Positions 20,426-27,918 of a stretch of DNA of 52,434 nt are shown piece after piece (the stretch's first letter is position 1; each line of letters opens with the position of its first letter). The notes beneath the pieces were generated by a model. The model did no database searches, had not been told where the DNA came from, and worked only from the letters and a program-made list of their open reading frames with translations. Source of the stretch: a virus; IMG/VR virus record IMGVR_UViG_3300036791_000368, positions 1 through 52,434 of that record. The stretch is one strand, 5' to 3'. Position numbers and translations under genes: made by a program.

Positions 20426-21097
20426 ATGGAAACTGGTATAGTCATCTTGTCAGGAGGCATGGATTCAACTACGCTAGCGTACTACCTGCACAAGATGTAT
20501 GAGTTTGACTGGCACTACCTGTCGTTTGATTACGGACAACGACACGTAAAGGAACTAAGTTATGCTGCGGCAACCGCAGAGACTTTGGGTGCTAGACATG
20601 ACGTCATCAATCTACAGCAGATCGGTAAGCTCATGGAGTCGTCTGAAAGCGTCCTTGTGAACCTTGACATGAAGGTACCAGAAGGACATTACGCAGAGGA
20701 GTCGATGAAGGCAACAGTAGTACCGAATCGAAACTCGATCATGCTGGCTATAGCGTGTGGTGTTGCGGTAGCTGAGCAAGCTACGTTCGTCGCAGCAGGT
20801 ATGCACGCAGGAGATCACTTCATCTATCCAGACTGCAGACCAGAGTTCGTAACTGCATTTGAACAAGCAGAGGCACTTGCGAACGATGGGTTCTGGGAAG
20901 CTCGACTCTACACACCGTTCATCGAATTAACCAAAACGACCATCGTAGGTGTGGGAGAAGAGTTCGGAGTACCATGGAACGGTACGTGGTCATGCTACGT
21001 TGGTGGAGCTAAGCATTGTGGCAAGTGCGGAACTTGTAACGAACGACGTGAAGCATTCTCGTTGGCAGGCGTAGTAGATCCGACTGAGTATGAATAA
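20426..21097 (+). CDS. queC: QueC, 7-cyano-7-deazaguanine synthase
   Basis: 223 aa; ATG 20426 with AAGGAGG upstream. The PP-loop LSGGMDS (residues 8-14) binds ATP; VPNRNSIML and GMHAGDH are family motifs; the zinc site CGKCGTC plus an upstream Cys is complete. QueC turns 7-carboxy-7-deazaguanine into preQ0. Next to queD, queE, folE and a DpdA-like gene it forms a complete preQ0 route, which in phages serves to modify DNA, not tRNA. There is no fused Gat domain. Confidence 0.96.
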   Translation: METGIVILSGGMDSTTLAYYLHKMYEFDWHYLSFDYGQRHVKELSYAAATAETLGARHDVINLQQIGKLMESSESVLVNLDMKVPEGHYAEESMKATVVPNRNSIMLAIACGVAVAEQATFVAAGMHAGDHFIYPDCRPEFVTAFEQAEALANDGFWEARLYTPFIELTKTTIVGVGEEFGVPWNGTWSCYVGGAKHCGKCGTCNERREAFSLAGVVDPTEYE

Positions 21098-21254
21098 GAC
21101 ACAGTGGACATCGTGGTGTAGTCAGCACAACTGCCGTCCTGAGGATTGCTGGGATATACATAATCCAACACACGGAAAGATCCGGACTAAGACAAAAGAA
21201 GAAACAGAAGAGGAGGTGAAGCAGCGACATGCAAACATTAAAGGTGCGCCATAA
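21090..21254 (+). CDS. Small Cys/Trp-containing protein, 54 aa
   Basis: ATG 21090 overlaps the queC stop region and TAA is at 21252-21254, running 26 bases into queD. It starts MNKTQWTSWCSQHNCRPEDC, giving three Cys and a His in a short N-terminal module, then a long charged helix. The ribosome site of queD lies in its 3' end. It fills an otherwise empty 130-base gap in a tight operon. Function unknown; a metal-binding partner of the modification enzymes is possible. Confidence 0.6.
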   Translation: MNKTQWTSWCSQHNCRPEDCWDIHNPTHGKIRTKTKEETEEEVKQRHANIKGAP

Positions 21255-21666
21255 CATAGAAGTAGCACACAGACTGAGCCTGCTGAAGGGGAAGTGCGAA
21301 CATATTCACGGGCACAGTATGTGGACAGTCGTGGAGTTTGAAGGGCCTGTGAACCCTAAGGGTGTGTTACTGGGTCTAGACTTCCACGATGTAAAGGCTG
21401 TATACAGACACCACCTGGATACAGTCTACGATCATCACTTGCTACTTAACGACCAGGATCCGCTACTAACTATGTTGGGTACGAATGCCTACGAGCTGTA
21501 CTACCCAGGACTCAAGACCTGCGACGGAGATCCTACGACAGAGAACATCGCCAAGTGGATAGGTGTATGGGCTCTAAGTGAGTTCGACACAAGTGGGTTA
21601 GCCCGAGTCAAAGTGGAGGTCTGGGAGACGCAGGTGAATAGCGCAACGTGGGAGGTAAGCGCATGA
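21229..21666 (+). CDS. queD: QueD, 6-carboxytetrahydropterin synthase
   Basis: 145 aa; ATG 21229 after AGAGGAGGTGAAG. Zinc ligands are His14 and the HIHGH pair (His27, His29), with catalytic Cys23 (KGKCEHIHGH), all present. DHHLLLND and PTTENIA are conserved family blocks. Converts dihydroneopterin triphosphate to 6-carboxytetrahydropterin, the second step of preQ0 synthesis. Coupled to queE by an ATGA overlap. Confidence 0.95.
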   Translation: MQTLKVRHNIEVAHRLSLLKGKCEHIHGHSMWTVVEFEGPVNPKGVLLGLDFHDVKAVYRHHLDTVYDHHLLLNDQDPLLTMLGTNAYELYYPGLKTCDGDPTTENIAKWIGVWALSEFDTSGLARVKVEVWETQVNSATWEVSA

Positions 21667-22349
21667 AGAAGTTCAAAGTCAACGAGGTGTATTCAAGCAT
21701 TCAGGGTGAGGGACCACGTGTAGGTACACCTACGATCTTCGCCCGGTTCTCAGGATGCAACATGAGGTGTCCGGCTTGGCCTTGTGATACACCATATGCA
21801 ATCTATCCTGACATATGGAAGCATGATCCAACAATGGACGTCGGAGAAGTTGTAGCCAAGATCAACGAGCATCCAGGAACAAATGTCTGCATAACAGGCG
21901 GCGAACCGACAATGCAGCCAGAAGAACTACTCGAGGAACTAGTAGAGATTCTGACTGGTCAAGGCTACACAGTCGACATGTTCACGAACGGTTCCTTGAA
22001 ACAGTTTCCTGATTGGATAGCACTGGACCCTGTTGTAGTGATCATGGACTGGAAGCTAGAAGGATCAGGAGAAGCTGAACGAGGCCTAGACGTACGAACA
22101 CAGAACGTCAAGATGCTGCGACGGAAGGATGCTATTAAGTTCGTAGTCGCAAGTGAGGATGACCTCGAGGAAGCATTCACCCTGTGGAAAGATATGAAGG
22201 GCGTCCCCGTAGAGTTCTACGTAGGCGCTGCGTGGAACCTATTCGCAGAAGCAGACCTGGTTAACTGGATACTTGAACGGAACGTACCATGGAAGCTAAA
22301 TGTACAGATACATAAGTACATCTTCCCAGATAAGGATAGAGGAATATGA
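21663..22349 (+). CDS. queE: QueE, 7-carboxy-7-deazaguanine synthase
   Basis: 228 aa; ATG 21663 overlaps the queD stop, GGGAGG upstream. Radical SAM enzyme: YSSIQGEGPRVGTPTIFARF leads to a cluster motif with Cys32, Cys36 and Cys41 followed by DTPYA. The spacing C-x3-C-x4-C is longer than the standard C-x3-C-x2-C. CITGGEPTMQ is the SAM-binding GGE motif. Makes 7-carboxy-7-deazaguanine. A homing-type gene follows with an ATGA overlap. Confidence 0.93.
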   Translation: MKKFKVNEVYSSIQGEGPRVGTPTIFARFSGCNMRCPAWPCDTPYAIYPDIWKHDPTMDVGEVVAKINEHPGTNVCITGGEPTMQPEELLEELVEILTGQGYTVDMFTNGSLKQFPDWIALDPVVVIMDWKLEGSGEAERGLDVRTQNVKMLRRKDAIKFVVASEDDLEEAFTLWKDMKGVPVEFYVGAAWNLFAEADLVNWILERNVPWKLNVQIHKYIFPDKDRGI

Positions 22350-22675
22350 TTAGTTGGGAATACCTAGCAGGGTTCATCGATGGCGAAGGCTGTATCAAAT
22401 GCTACAGGTCTGGTGGTGAGTATAAGAACCTAGAACGAAAGAAGTTACGTCCTCGAATAACAATCGGTCAGAAGGATCGTGAAGTTCTTGACGAGATACA
22501 AACGTTCCTAGGTACTAATCTGAAGGTCACGCTTAGCTACGACTGTCACTACCTTCAAATCTGTTCGGTATACCACGTACGTAGAATACTCACCAACATT
22601 CTACCGTACCTGGTTGTTAAGCGTAAGGACGCTGAAGAGGCACTAGCACTACTAGGGGTTGAAAGGGGTATTTGA
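22346..22675 (+). CDS. LAGLIDADG-type homing endonuclease, free-standing
   Basis: 109 aa; ATG 22346 in an ATGA overlap with queE. LAGFIDGEGCI at residues 7-17 is the single LAGLIDADG helix, so the active form would be a dimer. Length is short for the family (usually 150 or more) but the fold seems complete to a last helix. It splits queE from folE without breaking either gene; it looks like an invading gene that has been fitted into the operon. Confidence 0.88.
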   Translation: MISWEYLAGFIDGEGCIKCYRSGGEYKNLERKKLRPRITIGQKDREVLDEIQTFLGTNLKVTLSYDCHYLQICSVYHVRRILTNILPYLVVKRKDAEEALALLGVERGI

Positions 22676-23244
22676 TGGGGAGAGGCGAGGCATACATAGC
22701 CGGTCAAGACAACTCAACGGACTGTATCGCAACCTTTCTGACTCGAGAAGTACGAACACTATCAAAGGAAGCACAGACGAATACACCGCGAAGGTTCGTT
22801 GAAGCCTTCCGTGAGTTGATGGGTAAGAACGACGAAGACTGGAAGTTTACTACGTTCCAGTCTGACTGCGACGAGATGGTGCTAGTTCGTGAGATCAAGT
22901 TCGTATCGATGTGCGAACATCACTTGTTACCGTTCCTAGGTCAGGCGCATGTAGGTTATATTCCACAGGGGCAGATAGCGGGGCTTAGCAAGATCGCTCG
23001 AGCAGTACGGTGGAAAGCGCGAGGTATATGGGCTCAGGAGAATCTCACAATGGCGATAGCCTCTTTCCTAGAGCAGTCACTGGAGCCTCGGGGTGTTGCT
23101 GTAGTACTAGAGGCTGAGCATACATGTATGGCTATACGAGGTGTTAAAGCAGACGGCACAAAGACTACGACATCGGCTATGCGTGGCGCGTTCAGAGAAG
23201 AAGGTAACTATGCACGAGCAGAGTTCTTGGGTCTCCTACGATGA
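22675..23244 (+). CDS. folE: FolE, GTP cyclohydrolase I
   Basis: 189 aa; ATG 22675 chosen (TTG 22672 in frame), GAAAGGGG upstream. CEHHLLPFLGQAHVGYIP holds the zinc Cys and His residues, GLSKIARAV the substrate-binding part, and EHTCMAIRGV the second zinc Cys. Supplies dihydroneopterin triphosphate from GTP, the first step towards preQ0. The N-terminus is short, as in phage versions. Confidence 0.95.
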   Translation: MGRGEAYIAGQDNSTDCIATFLTREVRTLSKEAQTNTPRRFVEAFRELMGKNDEDWKFTTFQSDCDEMVLVREIKFVSMCEHHLLPFLGQAHVGYIPQGQIAGLSKIARAVRWKARGIWAQENLTMAIASFLEQSLEPRGVAVVLEAEHTCMAIRGVKADGTKTTTSAMRGAFREEGNYARAEFLGLLR

Positions 23245-23495
23245 GTGAGTTCCGAGCGTTCAGACTAGAGCGCCTAGAGGACGAGACAGGCGTGTCCGGT
23301 ACAGGGTTTGTGGCCGAGGGTGTGCAGTTCTCAGACGGCACCGTAGCGCTACGTTGGATGACCGAGTGGCCGACAAGCGTAGTGTTTCACGACCGCGGCA
23401 TCGAAGCAGTCAAAGCAGTACACGGACATAATGGCAAGACGCGCATCGTCTGGTCTTGGGACTACGGACCAGACGATGCAAAGGAGGAGACATGA
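23241..23495 (+). CDS. Conserved actinophage protein of unknown function
   Basis: 84 aa; ATG 23241 overlaps the folE stop. GVSGTGFVAEGVQFSDGTVALRW-like N-terminal half, then a variable loop, AVHGHNGKT and RIVW. This is a small all-beta fold that recurs in actinobacteria and their phages, with no known role that I can name. It lies in the middle of the modification operon. Confidence 0.7.
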   Translation: MSEFRAFRLERLEDETGVSGTGFVAEGVQFSDGTVALRWMTEWPTSVVFHDRGIEAVKAVHGHNGKTRIVWSWDYGPDDAKEET

Positions 23496-23605
23496 CGGGC
23501 TCCTACTATACCAACCTTCATCAGGGACTCGGGATTATCCTTTTCGGCGCAGTCGGATTGATTGCTTTCGCGCTCCTGTTTCTCCAGATGTGGAGGTCTA
23601 AATGA
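23492..23605 (+). CDS. Single-span membrane peptide, 37 aa
   Basis: ATG 23492 in an ATGA overlap, with AAAGGAGG directly upstream, and its stop overlaps the next ATG. Residues 12-32 are hydrophobic (LGIILFGAVGLIAFALLFLQ); the tail MWRSK is positive. Too short for most gene finders but with a perfect start site. Role unknown; small membrane peptides can act as superinfection or lysis modulators. Confidence 0.72.
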   Translation: MTGSYYTNLHQGLGIILFGAVGLIAFALLFLQMWRSK

Positions 23606-23904
23606 GGTCGATTGAGGACTACATCCAAGAGATGGAAGAAGACTCGCGCAGGTGGTTCGATATTGAGGAGGGATGGGATATCACGACTCTAGTGTTAGGC
23701 CTAGCAGGCGAGACCGGAGAGGTTTGCGACCTGATCAAGAAGTGGCGTCGAGGTAGTTTGACGTACCAGGACATCGAAGCAAACCTGCAAACGGAACTCA
23801 TTGATGTGTTCCACTACTGGTGCCTACTAATAGGTCTACTGAAGATCGACGTAGACGAAGTATATCGAGCCAAGAGGGAGTTTAACATTGCCAGATTCGA
23901 ATGA
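23602..23904 (+). CDS. MazG-like nucleotide pyrophosphohydrolase
   Basis: 100 aa; ATG 23602. GLAGETGEVCDLIKKWRRG and TELIDVFHYW give the E-x2-E...E-x2-D metal site of all-alpha NTP pyrophosphatases. Such phage enzymes trim (d)NTPs or alarmones and help shape the nucleotide pool. The next gene starts inside its last codons. Confidence 0.88.
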   Translation: MRSIEDYIQEMEEDSRRWFDIEEGWDITTLVLGLAGETGEVCDLIKKWRRGSLTYQDIEANLQTELIDVFHYWCLLIGLLKIDVDEVYRAKREFNIARFE

Positions 23905-24154
23905 CCCCGTAAACCACCCTCCGCATTACAATGCCCATCCAAGTGGTATTGAGTGTATCACTATCGTGGAGCACTTCAACTTCAACATAGGTAATGCCAT
24001 TAAGTACCTGTGGCGGCAAGGACTAAAAGCGAACTCGTTGGAGGACTTGGAGAAGGCTGTCTGGTATATCAACCGTGAAATAGAAAGGAGGACTAAGGAT
24101 GGAGTCGGCGCTGATCGTACCGTTGTCAATGATGGACCGAACGGAGAACTTTGA
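23888..24154 (+). CDS. DUF3310 (SaV-like) protein
   Basis: 88 aa; TTG 23888. VNHPPHYNAHPSGIECITIVEHF-type start, then GNAIKYLWRQGLK and LEDLEKAVWYI: the complete DUF3310 pattern, found in many phages as a small nucleotide-kinase-like or unknown protein. The family is clear; no activity is established. Its 3' end overlaps the dpdA-like gene by 56 bases. Confidence 0.88.
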   Translation: MPDSNDPVNHPPHYNAHPSGIECITIVEHFNFNIGNAIKYLWRQGLKANSLEDLEKAVWYINREIERRTKDGVGADRTVVNDGPNGEL

Positions 24155-24794
24155 CTACCATATGATCCTGCCTCAAATGGCGACTAACGAGCAGTACTAT
24201 AACTTCTATGCGAACGTTGAAGGTTTCAAGATACTCGACAACGGAGCTGCTGAAGGTCACTGGATTCGCTCTGAGGACTTACTATACTTAGCATGGAACC
24301 TTCAAGTAGACGAAGTGATAGCTCCTGACGTATTAGGAGACATGTCTGCTACACTTCGACTCTTGAAAGGGTTTATGTATGTAGGTCAGTCTTACAGGGT
24401 GATGGCAGTACTGCACGCTGAGACGTGGAAAGAGTTCAATACCATCTTCAATGCAGCCATAGACCTAAACGTAGTAAGTGTAGCACTGCCTCGAATGTTG
24501 GCAGAGACACTAGGGCCTATGGCTAGACTACGAGGTGCAGAGCTCATACGGAAGTACTCGCCTATACCTATCCACGCACTAGGATGTACAAACAGGATCG
24601 TAGAAGCGTTAGACCTGAAGCACCAAGGAATAGTTCGTGGCATTGACTCGTCTGCCCCTGTGGTGTTGGGTCTACAAGGACGGGACCTTGCACAAACATA
24701 TACAACAAAGAGGCCGAAGGACTTCTTCGACCTACCAGAAACGCCTCAAGCGTTACGAAACCTAAACTTGTTCAGACGTTGGTGCAGTACATGA
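24099..24794 (+). CDS. dpdA: DpdA-like DNA 7-deazaguanine transglycosylase
   Basis: 231 aa; ATG 24099 with AAAGGAGG upstream. TIM-barrel landmarks of the TGT/DpdA superfamily: ILDNGAAEG, EVIAPDVLGD (substrate-binding Asp), MAVLHAETW, HALGCTN, and VRGIDSSAP, where the Asp fits the catalytic nucleophile. It lacks the C-terminal zinc site of tRNA-TGT, as expected for DNA-acting phage enzymes. It should exchange guanine in DNA for preQ0 made by the genes upstream. Family assignment is by motif and by context; both agree. Confidence 0.83.
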   Translation: MESALIVPLSMMDRTENFDYHMILPQMATNEQYYNFYANVEGFKILDNGAAEGHWIRSEDLLYLAWNLQVDEVIAPDVLGDMSATLRLLKGFMYVGQSYRVMAVLHAETWKEFNTIFNAAIDLNVVSVALPRMLAETLGPMARLRGAELIRKYSPIPIHALGCTNRIVEALDLKHQGIVRGIDSSAPVVLGLQGRDLAQTYTTKRPKDFFDLPETPQALRNLNLFRRWCST

Positions 24795-27085
24795 GACGTC
24801 ATCCGTTAGCGAGATGTGAAGACTGCAGTTTGAATAACGACCACAGTGTGTTCGTCCCATCATTTGGGCCAATAGAGAACCCGGAGGTGATTATAGTTGG
24901 AGAAGGACCAGGAGTTCAAGAAGCACGAAGAGGCATTCCTTTTGTTGGCCCAAGCGGCAAATTACTGGACGTCGTACTCAGAGGCCATGGATTTAGCCGA
25001 GACAAAGCTTACATCACTAATGCCTGCCTTTGCAGGTCAAAGGATAATGCTACGCCTACTGCAAGAGATGTCGCAGCATGCAACCCAAGATTGCACAGCG
25101 AGGTGGCAGAGGCTACAAAAAATGGAGCATCCATCATCACACTCGGCAACGTCGCCGCCGGAGCTATCTTTGATACAAAAGTCGGCATCACAACCTTCAG
25201 AGTCGGGCCGGCACGTCAAACCCACCTCTACCCCGGAGTCAGAGTAGTACCCACAATACACCCAGCCTACGTACTAAGAATGCCAGACGCATTCCCGATG
25301 CTCGTAGACGATATAGGAAAGGTAAGAGCGAGTGCAGACATACGATGGGAAGCCCCAGTCTTTAAAGTCTTTGATGAAGGGCCTATCGCTTTGCGCGCAT
25401 TGTCCGAGTTGCGCAAGAGATCTGGTGACGTGGTCGTTGACATCGAAGTCGGAGCGGAGAAGGATGAAGAGTTCGTCCATCCAGATCGATATCAGCTGCT
25501 GTGCGTTGGACTCTGTTACGCTCCTGGACGTGCAATCGTTATTGGTGAGACCGCGTTACAAGACACCAGAGTGCGGAGTATGCTCGGTGATCTCCTTAGA
25601 GATGAGGGGGTACGAGTCATCGCGCACAATGGAAAGTTTGATCTCGCGGGCCTCGAGCACGTTATCGGTAAAACCAAGCTCGGCTTCGACACTATGCTCG
25701 CCAGCTACGCAGTCGACGAACGGCAAGGAACCCATGGACTTAAGTACTTAGCAAGAGAGAAGTTAGGTGCACCTAACTACAGCCTCGAGATCCATAAGTA
25801 CTTGAAGAAGAAGGGCGACAACTTCGCACACATACCTAAAGAGGTACTGCATAAGTACAACGCGTACGACGTAGTATGTACGTTTGCTCTGAAGGATATG
25901 TACGAAGACCAAATGAAACGAGAGGGTGTTACTCGTGTACACGATATGTTGGTACGAGCGAGCGACATGCTTATGGCGGCCGAGATGCGTGGACTACGAA
26001 TTGACTTGCAGCATACAGAACGGATTGCTGACGACTTCATATCCGAGTTGTACCGTCTGGAGAAGCAACTGTCGCGATGGGTGAATAACCCTCGTAGCCC
26101 ACTTCAAGTCAAAGCATCCTTGAAGGAGTTGGAGATCGATGTTTCAAGTACGAACGTAGATACGTTAAACAGGATCCTAACGCTTTCGAAGAACGAAGAG
26201 GTTCATGAGTTCGTAAAGTTGCTACTAGAGCATCGTCGACAGACTAAACTCTACGGCACATATGTTAAGGGCACCCTTCGAAGGTTGTACAAAGGTAGAG
26301 TGCACCCCACCTTCTTGCTTCACGGAACTACCACAGGGCGATTGAGCTGTCGCAATCCAAATCTACAGAACGTTCCGCGTGAGTCAAGAATCAAGAAAAT
26401 GTTCGTACCGTCAGAAGGGAAGACCTTTGTCCAAGCCGACTTCAAAGCTGCCGAAATACGTGTCATGGCTTGCGAAGCTAAGGATGAGTACCTCCGCCAG
26501 CTCTTCGCCGACGGCCGTGACATTCACAGTGAAGTTGCTACTCGATTCTTCGGGTCCAACTTTACTAAGGATCAACGTGTACGTGCGAAAGCCGTCGTCT
26601 TTGGACTTTCGTATGGACGAGAAGAATACTCGTTGGCACAGGAGTATGGATGGTCAGTAGCTGAAGCACGAAAGTACATCGATGCATTCTTCGAACTGAT
26701 CCCAGACGTTGTGAAGTGGCGTGAGGGTATCAAGCAGCAGATCCTACACGGTGAAGAAGATCTGACAACAGCGTTTGGTAGGCACCGTCACATCTGGTTA
26801 GTAACAAACGACAATAAGAATGAAGTAGTGAAAGAGGGTCTAGCCTTTGTACCTCAAAGTACTGCTTCTGATATATGTCTTAATGCTGCTATGGTGCTAC
26901 ACGAGCAGTATGGATTAGACATTCGTCTACTAGTGCATGACAGCATTCTGGTAGAGACCGACACCCCTGCGGAGACAGGACAACTGATGAGCGAGGTGAT
27001 GCCTAGGGTAGCAGCTGAAGTATATAGTGACTACGTACCGTTCCCAGTCGACATTACTAGTGGAGAAAGTTGGGGAAGCTTGTGA
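24791..27085 (+). CDS. Uracil-DNA glycosylase / DNA polymerase I fusion
   Basis: 764 aa; ATG 24791 (ATGA overlap), with in-frame TTG 24779 as alternative. Residues 1-180 are a family-4 UDG: N-terminal C-x2-C, IIVGEGPG, FVGPSGKLLD, YITNAC and TIHPAY. Then comes a 3'-5' exonuclease (VVDIEVG, AHNGKFDL, YNAYDVV) and a Pol A domain: motif A QADFKAAEIRV, motif B RVRAKAVVFGLSYG, motif C LLVHDSILVE. Motif C has HDS where Pol I has HDE. A UDG-polymerase fusion is known from phage SPO1. It is the replicative polymerase and could check the template for uracil. Confidence 0.94.
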   Translation: MRRHPLARCEDCSLNNDHSVFVPSFGPIENPEVIIVGEGPGVQEARRGIPFVGPSGKLLDVVLRGHGFSRDKAYITNACLCRSKDNATPTARDVAACNPRLHSEVAEATKNGASIITLGNVAAGAIFDTKVGITTFRVGPARQTHLYPGVRVVPTIHPAYVLRMPDAFPMLVDDIGKVRASADIRWEAPVFKVFDEGPIALRALSELRKRSGDVVVDIEVGAEKDEEFVHPDRYQLLCVGLCYAPGRAIVIGETALQDTRVRSMLGDLLRDEGVRVIAHNGKFDLAGLEHVIGKTKLGFDTMLASYAVDERQGTHGLKYLAREKLGAPNYSLEIHKYLKKKGDNFAHIPKEVLHKYNAYDVVCTFALKDMYEDQMKREGVTRVHDMLVRASDMLMAAEMRGLRIDLQHTERIADDFISELYRLEKQLSRWVNNPRSPLQVKASLKELEIDVSSTNVDTLNRILTLSKNEEVHEFVKLLLEHRRQTKLYGTYVKGTLRRLYKGRVHPTFLLHGTTTGRLSCRNPNLQNVPRESRIKKMFVPSEGKTFVQADFKAAEIRVMACEAKDEYLRQLFADGRDIHSEVATRFFGSNFTKDQRVRAKAVVFGLSYGREEYSLAQEYGWSVAEARKYIDAFFELIPDVVKWREGIKQQILHGEEDLTTAFGRHRHIWLVTNDNKNEVVKEGLAFVPQSTASDICLNAAMVLHEQYGLDIRLLVHDSILVETDTPAETGQLMSEVMPRVAAEVYSDYVPFPVDITSGESWGSL

Positions 27086-27528
27086 GAGGAAAGAGTGCAG
27101 AAGTCGGTAACCGTTATAAAAACCAGAACGGTTACTGGGGTACACGTACAGAAGATGGATGGGTGGCCGACCACCGATTCATTATGGAAACACACCTAGA
27201 GCGAAGCCTAGAAAAGGGTGAAAAGGTCGAGTTTGTTGATGGTGACAAGGACAACCTTAACCTAAGTAACCTTCGACTCGTGGGTTCTCCTATCGTACCG
27301 TTTAAGGATCGATTTGGTGCAGACGTAGTCGGAGGCTGTCGAGTACGAATATCTCGAGATGAGAATCAACGACCTTCAAGGGGTACATGGTCACGATATC
27401 GAAACAAGCTGGGCGAGGTCTTATTTGTTAAGGCCGAAGACCACGAAGCGTGTGTTAAGCTTGACGGTAAGGAGGACCCAACATGGTTTGCCGACTACGA
27501 ACTGGTAGTACTTGATGAAGCACACTAA
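27082..27528 (+). CDS. Degenerate HNH-family protein
   Basis: 148 aa; GTG 27082 overlaps the polymerase stop (TTG 27070 is an alternative). WVADHRFIMETHLERSLEKG and DGDKDNLNLSNLRLV follow the HNH_3 homing endonuclease pattern. Where active relatives have H-H-I-N-G-D, this one has EFVDGD, so the metal-binding His pair is lost. It may be a decayed endonuclease or one kept for DNA binding. The C-terminal 70 residues are of unknown fold. Confidence 0.7.
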   Translation: MRGKSAEVGNRYKNQNGYWGTRTEDGWVADHRFIMETHLERSLEKGEKVEFVDGDKDNLNLSNLRLVGSPIVPFKDRFGADVVGGCRVRISRDENQRPSRGTWSRYRNKLGEVLFVKAEDHEACVKLDGKEDPTWFADYELVVLDEAH

Positions 27529-27754
27529 AGTCCGTGGTAGGCCTAAGGGCTCGATAAAGAGAGACCTGCATCCTGAAACGAAAAGATGCTCCGCTCCAAA
27601 TCATGACGGCGATCGAGAGCTGTCTATAGACAACTTCTACTTCGATAAGAATCGTTTACGTTTCAAGTCCTGGTGCAAACGCTGTATACTCAACCCAGAA
27701 GCTAAAAGGTACCAGAGAGTGTTTGAACGAGAGTTTCCAGTAGATGAAGAATAG
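27515..27754 (+). CDS. Small basic zinc protein, HNH-associated
   Basis: 79 aa; ATG 27515 (TTG 27512 in frame). VRGRPKGS is an AT-hook-like basic patch. RCSAPNH, then FYFDKNR, then WCKRCI form the C...C-x2-C pattern common at the N-terminus of phage HNH proteins, but no HNH core follows. It may be a truncated HNH gene or a DNA-binding miniprotein. Confidence 0.62.
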   Translation: MKHTKVRGRPKGSIKRDLHPETKRCSAPNHDGDRELSIDNFYFDKNRLRFKSWCKRCILNPEAKRYQRVFEREFPVDEE

Positions 27755-27894
27755 ACCGTTTTGCCCCATTAAAGATCACAGCAAATAAATGGGGAAAATC
27801 AGTCTATACCTCTTAGAATCGCATTGTCAATATAAGAGACTTGCGTGCCCCAAAAAATCGAGGAGTAATCTATTTTTTTGGGGCACGCAGGTCT
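27751..27894. repeat. Two large inverted repeats before the resolvase gene
   Basis: First: ATAGAC 27751-27756 with GTCTAT 27802-27807 enclosing TTTTGCCCCATT 27759-27770 with AATGGGGAAAA 27788-27798. Second: a 20 bp stem, 27837-27857 with 27874-27894, whose core TGCGTGCCCCAAAAAA/TTTTTTGGGGCACGCA is perfect; the 16-base loop contains AGGAG. Neither has the T-run after the stem that a rightward terminator needs. The gap between genes is 164 bases, the longest in this operon. Confidence 0.8.
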
Positions 27895-27918
27895 AACTAA
27901 AGAGCTTCAGGAGTCATT

